In this document: one piece after another, positions 6,307 to 10,180 of the stretch
Layout of the letters: every line of letters begins with the position of its first letter
How positions within the stretch are numbered: position 1 is the stretch's first letter
Origin: Gammaproteobacteria bacterium
Lineage (GTDB): Bacteria; Pseudomonadota; Gammaproteobacteria; Ga0077536
Length of the DNA stretch: 10,180 bases
Direction: 5' to 3'
NCBI GenBank assembly: GCA_003540955.1
Contig: DPMX01000026.1
Span: 1 to 10,180, forward strand
The notes under the pieces: model-generated
Databases searched by the model: none
What the model saw: only the letters and a program-made list of their open reading frames with translations
What the model was told of the DNA's origin: nothing
Program-made: the position numbers and the translations under genes

Positions 6307-8583
6307 GTGCTCAGTAAAGAACTCGAAGTAACTCTGAATCTTGCATTCAAAGAAGCGCGCGAAAAACGTCATGAGTTTATGACAGTCGAGCACTTACTAC
6401 TTGCACTGCTCGACAATCCAACAGCGGCAAAGGTTTTGCGCGCCTGCGGCGCGAATATCAATCAACTTCGACGCCAACTCGTAGACTTCATCCAAGAGAG
6501 TTCGCCGTTATTACCGGAAGAAGAAGATCGAGATACTCAACCGACTCTCGGTTTTCAACGTGTACTGCAACGGGCCGTTTTTCATGTTCAATCGTCTGGA
6601 AAAAAAGAAGTGACAGGTGCGAACGTTCTAGTAGCAATTTTTGGCGAACGAGAGTCGCAGGCCGTCTACTTGTTAAACCAACAAAACATCGCTCGCCTCG
6701 ACGTTGTTAACTGCATCTCGCATGGAATCTCAAAAATTTCTGACGACCATGAATCAACCGACGAAGTAAGCACCTCTGAAGAGACCGAGAACGAACAAGC
6801 CGAGGGTGGCAAGAATCCTCTAGAGGTGTACACAACTAATCTCAATGAACAAGCTACCAAAGGCAAAATCGACCCCTTGATCGGTCGCCAACATGAGATT
6901 GAACGAACGATTCAGATCTTATGTCGCAGACGTAAAAACAACCCCTTGTTTGTAGGTGAGGCGGGAGTTGGAAAAACCGCGATTGCTGAAGGACTAGCGA
7001 AAAAAATTGTGGATAAAGAGATTCCAGAGATCCTTGAAAATGCAACGATCTACTCACTCGATCTTGGTGCGCTCCTAGCGGGAACCAAATATCGAGGAGA
7101 CTTTGAAAAGCGACTAAAAAATGTTTTGGCACAACTAGATAAAGAACCGGGGGCTGTTTTATTCATTGACGAAATCCACACTATCATCGGAGCCGGCGCT
7201 GCTTCCGGCGGGGTTATGGATGCATCCAACCTAATTAAACCCGTATTAGCCTCTGGCGATCTAAAATGCATAGGCTCAACTACGTATCAAGAATACCGTG
7301 GGATCTTTGAAAAGGATCGCGCACTATCTCGACGCTTCCAGAAAATTGATGTCGACGAGCCATCTGTAGAGGAGACATTCAAGATACTTAGAGGACTTAA
7401 ATCGCGCTTCGAAAAACACCATGATGTTAAGTACACCAATCAAGCACTTCGCTCGGCATCAGAACTTACGCAACGGTACATTAACGACCGTCACTTGCCG
7501 GACAAGGCTATTGATATTATCGACGAGGCTGGCGCTCGACAAAGATTGTTGAGTCCGTCAAAGCGGAAAAAGACCATTGGAGTCGGTGATATTGAAGAAA
7601 TCATTGCCAAAATCGCGCGCGTGCCGCCAAAAGCAGTATCAACTTCGGATCGCGAGTCGCTACAAAAACTTGAGCGCAACCTCAAGATGGTCGTTTTCGG
7701 CCAAGACCAGGCCATTGGTAGCCTAGCCGCCGCAATCAAAATGTCGCGATCAGGTCTCGGCAACACCGAGAAACCAATTGGATCGTTTTTATTCGCTGGA
7801 CCCACTGGGGTTGGAAAAACAGAGGTCACACGTCAACTAGCGCAGATAATGGGTATCGAACTGATTCGCCTGGACATGTCTGAATATATGGAAAGACATA
7901 CCGTCTCTCGGTTGATTGGTGCACCCCCAGGCTATATTGGTTACGACACAGGTGGGTTACTGACTGAAGCGATCACAAAACAACCACACTCGGTTTTATT
8001 GCTTGATGAGATGGAGAAAGCTCACCCGGACGTATTCAATATTCTGTTGCAGGTCATGGACCATGGGACTCTAACGGATACCAATGGTCGTAAAACGGAT
8101 TTTCGCAATGTAATAATCGTGATGACTACCAATGCCGGCGCAGATCGAATCAGTCGATCATCAATCGGATTCACCATGCAAGACCACTCGAGCGATGCAC
8201 TAGAAGAAATTAAGCGCATGTTTAGTCCTGAATTTCGAAATCGCCTCGATGCGATCATTCAATTCAATCCGCTTGACCCCGAAACCATCGGGCACGTTGT
8301 TGACAAATTCCTGATCGAACTTGAAACCCAGCTCGATACCAAGAAAGTCACTATGGATATCGACGCGGAAGCTAAAGTTTGGCTAGCGGAACATGGACAC
8401 GATCCAAAGATGGGCGCTCGGCCAATGGCGCGTTTGATTCAGGATAAAATCAAAAAGCCTTTGGCCGAACAACTTTTATTTGGGGATCTACAAGGCGGTG
8501 GCCAAATTTTTATTAGTGTGAGAGATGGTGAGATTGTTGTCGAATATGATGAAAAAGAGTTGGAAGGTGCTAACGTTTCCTAA
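6307..8583 (+). CDS. clpA: ATP-dependent Clp protease ATP-binding subunit ClpA
   Basis: Hexameric AAA+ unfoldase that threads substrates into the ClpP peptidase; it works with ClpS on N-degron proteins. At 758 residues it equals E. coli ClpA. Two Clp_N repeats (about 1-145) and an acidic linker (about 146-170) precede two ATPase modules. D1 has Walker A GEAGVGKT (217-224), pore loop KYRG (261-264) and Walker B with D288-E289. D2 has Walker A GPTGVGKT (498-505), pore loop GYIG (542-545) and Walker B with D567-E568. The ClpP-docking tripeptide is IGF at 620-622, where E. coli ClpA has IGL. There is no ClpB-type coiled-coil middle domain, which excludes ClpB and ClpC. The start is GTG, supported by AGGAA at 6296-6300 six bases upstream and by the family N-terminus (here MLSKELEVTLNLAF). 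No clpP lies nearby, as is common for clpSA loci. Confidence 0.98.
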   Translation: MLSKELEVTLNLAFKEAREKRHEFMTVEHLLLALLDNPTAAKVLRACGANINQLRRQLVDFIQESSPLLPEEEDRDTQPTLGFQRVLQRAVFHVQSSGKKEVTGANVLVAIFGERESQAVYLLNQQNIARLDVVNCISHGISKISDDHESTDEVSTSEETENEQAEGGKNPLEVYTTNLNEQATKGKIDPLIGRQHEIERTIQILCRRRKNNPLFVGEAGVGKTAIAEGLAKKIVDKEIPEILENATIYSLDLGALLAGTKYRGDFEKRLKNVLAQLDKEPGAVLFIDEIHTIIGAGAASGGVMDASNLIKPVLASGDLKCIGSTTYQEYRGIFEKDRALSRRFQKIDVDEPSVEETFKILRGLKSRFEKHHDVKYTNQALRSASELTQRYINDRHLPDKAIDIIDEAGARQRLLSPSKRKKTIGVGDIEEIIAKIARVPPKAVSTSDRESLQKLERNLKMVVFGQDQAIGSLAAAIKMSRSGLGNTEKPIGSFLFAGPTGVGKTEVTRQLAQIMGIELIRLDMSEYMERHTVSRLIGAPPGYIGYDTGGLLTEAITKQPHSVLLLDEMEKAHPDVFNILLQVMDHGTLTDTNGRKTDFRNVIIVMTTNAGADRISRSSIGFTMQDHSSDALEEIKRMFSPEFRNRLDAIIQFNPLDPETIGHVVDKFLIELETQLDTKKVTMDIDAEAKVWLAEHGHDPKMGARPMARLIQDKIKKPLAEQLLFGDLQGGGQIFISVRDGEIVVEYDEKELEGANVS

Positions 8584-8687
8584 ATTTCCATCCTGCGAAC
8601 ACCCCTACCCGCGAAGTTATTAATCGCGATCGCAAGCTACTGACACGTAAGCTGCCACGCAAACGACGGTCCTTAAAACTTTTTGCC

Positions 8688-8705
8688 AACTAGCCTGCGC
8701 TAGTT
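8688..8705. repeat. Short hairpin between clpA and the MaoC gene
   Basis: AACTAGC and GCTAGTT form a perfect 7-base stem with a 4-base loop about 105 bases after the clpA stop. No T tract follows directly, so it is not a classical terminator on the plus strand, though it may shield the 3' end of the clpSA transcript. The rest of the 230-base spacer shows nothing else clear. Confidence 0.35.
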
Positions 8706-8768
8706 TCAAGTTCAGAAATCGAAAGTCCCGTGAAAATTAGAATTTTTATCCCTATCGGCAGTTAGTGT

Positions 8769-8774
8769 TATAAC
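8769..8774 (+). promoter_or_regulatory. Candidate -10 element for the MaoC gene
   Basis: TATAAC matches the -10 consensus at five of six positions, 40 bases before the MaoC start. The expected -35 position reads TTATCC, a poor match. Since the clpA stop is 230 bases away, an independent promoter here is plausible. Confidence 0.35.
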
Positions 8775-8800
8775 TGAAATTTTCCATCTATCTAGCGATC

Positions 8801-8807
8801 AAGGAGA
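8801..8807 (+). promoter_or_regulatory. Strong ribosome binding site of the MaoC gene
   Basis: AAGGAGA lies six bases before the ATG at 8814. It decides in favour of that ATG over the adjoining in-frame TTG at 8811, and is the best Shine-Dalgarno sequence in the window. Confidence 0.75.
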
Positions 8808-8813
8808 GTTTTG

Positions 8814-9332
8814 ATGGCGCAAAACGTAAAACAAATTGACAACAAAACGTTCCGAGAAACTTACGGGCGTTACTATGAAGAATTCGAAATAGGACACGTG
8901 TACCAGCATCGCCCAGGACGCACGATTTCCGAGGCCGATAATACCTGGTTTACTTTGCTGACAATGAACACTCATCCACTACACTTCGATGCAGAGTACG
9001 GCGCTGCGTCCGAATTCGGGCAAATTCTCGTCAACAGTGCATTCACTGTTGCACTGGTCGCCGGCATGAGCGTAAGCGATGTTTCCCAAAAAGCGGTAGC
9101 AAACCTAGGCTGGAATAACATCAAACTGCCGGCACCCGTGTTCGTTGGCGACACACTGTACGCAGAGTCTGAAGTAATTGGGAAACGGGAGTCAAAATCC
9201 CGACCGAATGACGGAATAGTGGATGTTAAGACCATCGGCAAAAAAAGCGACGGCACCATCGTATGTACTTACGATCGAACTATTTTGATTCCAAAGCGTG
9301 GGTATGCAGTGGAAGATCGAATGGATAACTAA
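8814..9332 (+). CDS. MaoC family hydratase/dehydratase (single hot-dog domain)
   Basis: A 172-residue protein of the MaoC/R-hydratase family, which adds or removes water across the double bond of enoyl-CoA type thioesters. Segments in order are YYEEFEIGHVYQHRPGRTISEAD (20-42), the hydratase-motif region TMNTHPLHFDAEYGAAS (50-66), FGQILVNSAFTVALVAGMSV (68-87) and LPAPVFVGDTLYAESEV (105-121). In the classic hydratase 2 motif a catalytic Asp precedes N-P-x-H; here N52 replaces the Asp, while P55 and H57 remain. This variant recurs in a subfamily close to mesaconyl-CoA hydratases, so substrate and activity cannot be assigned with confidence. The start is fixed by the strong AAGGAGA six bases upstream. 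It has its own spacers on both sides (230 and 264 bases) and seems monocistronic. An acyl-CoA role would suit an organism with a glyoxylate shunt; that link is speculative. Confidence 0.85.
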   Translation: MAQNVKQIDNKTFRETYGRYYEEFEIGHVYQHRPGRTISEADNTWFTLLTMNTHPLHFDAEYGAASEFGQILVNSAFTVALVAGMSVSDVSQKAVANLGWNNIKLPAPVFVGDTLYAESEVIGKRESKSRPNDGIVDVKTIGKKSDGTIVCTYDRTILIPKRGYAVEDRMDN

Positions 9333-9430
9333 CGCGTCGTGACCACCCCGCGAACAGATGAATTTATCATGCAGCAACCTTTCGACTCTTTCTAGATCGA
9401 TTTGTTCTCGGTCAGAGTTGCTTCAGGAAT

Positions 9431-9474
9431 GTCGATTAGAGGTTTGGCAATTTATTTTATGCGTCTGAATCGAC
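9431..9474. repeat. Inverted repeat in the spacer before ilvD
   Basis: GTCGATT (9431-9437) and AATCGAC (9468-9474) are exact reverse complements separated by 30 bases. The intervening sequence is A/T-rich. It may be a weak 3'-end structure for the MaoC transcript or an operator for ilvD; there is no adjacent T tract. Little else is visible in the 264-base spacer. Confidence 0.3.
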
Positions 9475-9530
9475 TCAAACCCAGCGTAGCGAAATCCTCA
9501 AGAACCTTCGACCGTTACACGTTCTAAAGG

Positions 9531-9536
9531 TATGAT
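9531..9536 (+). promoter_or_regulatory. Candidate -10 element for ilvD
   Basis: TATGAT matches the consensus at five of six positions, about 60 bases before the ilvD ATG. No convincing -35 is seen at 16-18 bases (TTCGAC at 9507-9512 is weak). I saw no leader peptide rich in branched-chain residues, so classical attenuation is not indicated. Confidence 0.35.
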
Positions 9537-9596
9537 CCGAGATGCATCCGGATATCATTTGAATGCCCATACACGTGACCAATACTGGAGAGCTTT

Positions 9597-10180
9597 ATGG
9601 CGAAAAAGATCAACACCGTCAGCAAGAGAATTACCCAACCGCGCGCGCAAGGCGCGTCGCAAGCTATGTTGCACGCAACTGGTATGACAACCGAAGATTT
9701 CAGTAAGGCACAAGTAGGCATAGCGAGTGTCTGGTACGAAGGGAATCCATGCAATATGCACCTACTAGATCTAGCCGAACACGTCAAAGCGGGCGTCGAA
9801 GACGCGGGGATGGTGGGGATGCGCTTCAATACCGTTGGGGTAAGTGACGGTATCTCTATGGGAACCGATGGCATGAGTTATTCGCTCCAATCCCGGGATC
9901 TAATCGCTGACTCGATCGAGACAGTTATGAGTGCCCAATGGTATGACGCAAACGTTTCAATTCCCGGGTGCGACAAGAATATGCCGGGTTGCCTGATAGC
10001 TATGGGGCGCGTAAACCGTCCAGCGCTGATGGTCTACGGTGGCACGATAAAACCGGGGCACTCCCGCGGCGAATCTCTCGATATCGTTTCTGCGTTCCAA
10101 AGCTATGGTGCCTACTTGTCCGGATCCATTGATGACCAACGACGCTCTGAAATCGTTCGACACGCATGTCCCGGCGCCGG
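9597..10180 (+). CDS. ilvD: Dihydroxy-acid dehydratase, N-terminal part (runs off window)
   Basis: Iron-sulfur enzyme of isoleucine, valine and pantothenate synthesis. It dehydrates 2,3-dihydroxy-isovalerate and 2,3-dihydroxy-3-methylvalerate to the corresponding 2-keto acids. The first 195 residues are present, open to the window edge. Seen here are the cluster ligand C52 in GNPCNMHL, the metal-binding D84 in VGVSDGISMGTDGM, cluster ligand C125 followed by D126 and K127 in PGCDKNMPG (the Lys expected to be carbamylated), and the start of CPGAGACGG at 191-195. The third cluster Cys of that motif lies just past the end. The VWYEGNPCNMHL and MRFNTVGVSDG style is that of the shorter IlvD group (about 560 residues), also found in fungi and plants, rather than the E. 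coli form of about 616. The ATG at 9597 follows GGAGAG (9588-9593) by three bases, a somewhat tight ribosome binding site. Sugar-acid dehydratases (EDD, AraC-type) are less similar. Confidence 0.95.
   Translation, partial: MAKKINTVSKRITQPRAQGASQAMLHATGMTTEDFSKAQVGIASVWYEGNPCNMHLLDLAEHVKAGVEDAGMVGMRFNTVGVSDGISMGTDGMSYSLQSRDLIADSIETVMSAQWYDANVSIPGCDKNMPGCLIAMGRVNRPALMVYGGTIKPGHSRGESLDIVSAFQSYGAYLSGSIDDQRRSEIVRHACPGA

Noticed and set aside
9532..9600. Short frame before ilvD as a possible attenuation leader peptide
   Set aside because: It has no run of Ile, Leu or Val codons, overlaps the ilvD start in another frame without stopping first, and has no terminator/antiterminator pair.
1..10180. 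tRNA genes, CRISPR repeats, transposase genes or prophage remnants
   Set aside because: Spacers were read on both strands for cloverleaf arms, regularly spaced repeats and terminal inverted repeats; none was found. A tRNA or CRISPR search program would settle it.

Overview
The window looks like a chromosomal segment from a gammaproteobacterium with roughly balanced base composition. The main pointers are a ClpA of 758 residues, the same length as the E. coli protein, directly behind ClpS; a DapE whose metal ligands fall at the numbers known from Haemophilus (H67, D100, E134, E135, E163, H349); YciI and BolA close to the enterobacterial proteins; and a long-form TrpRS. The species cannot be named from this sequence. 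Isocitrate lyase indicates a working glyoxylate shunt, so probably an aerobe able to grow on acetate or fatty acids.

Layout. (1) Bases 1-1005, minus strand: 5' part of trpS, cut by the window edge. (2) Bases 1006-1601: long non-coding divergent spacer. (3) Bases 1602-4156, plus strand: a compact cluster of yciI, bolA, a DpnA-like DNA adenine methyltransferase and dapE. Two of the three junctions are 4-base ATGA overlaps and the third gap is 19 bases, so this reads as one operon. (4) Bases 4196-5500, minus strand: aceA, converging on dapE with 39 bases between. (5) Bases 5501-5939: divergent aceA/clpS spacer with promoter-like elements on both strands, a 16-base palindrome and several inverted repeats. 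(6) Bases 5940-8583, plus strand: clpS and clpA, the N-degron adaptor and the unfoldase of ClpAP. (7) Bases 8814-9332, plus strand: a single-domain MaoC-family hydratase with a strong ribosome binding site. (8) Bases 9597-10180, plus strand: 5' part of ilvD, cut by the window edge.

Most genes are conserved housekeeping genes: translation, lysine/peptidoglycan precursor synthesis, glyoxylate shunt, regulated proteolysis and branched-chain amino acid synthesis. The least routine items are the methyltransferase without a visible restriction partner inside the bolA-dapE operon, together with a high but uneven GATC count, and the structured aceA/clpS spacer. I saw no mobile element, CRISPR array, tRNA or rRNA, and no convincing new multi-gene system.
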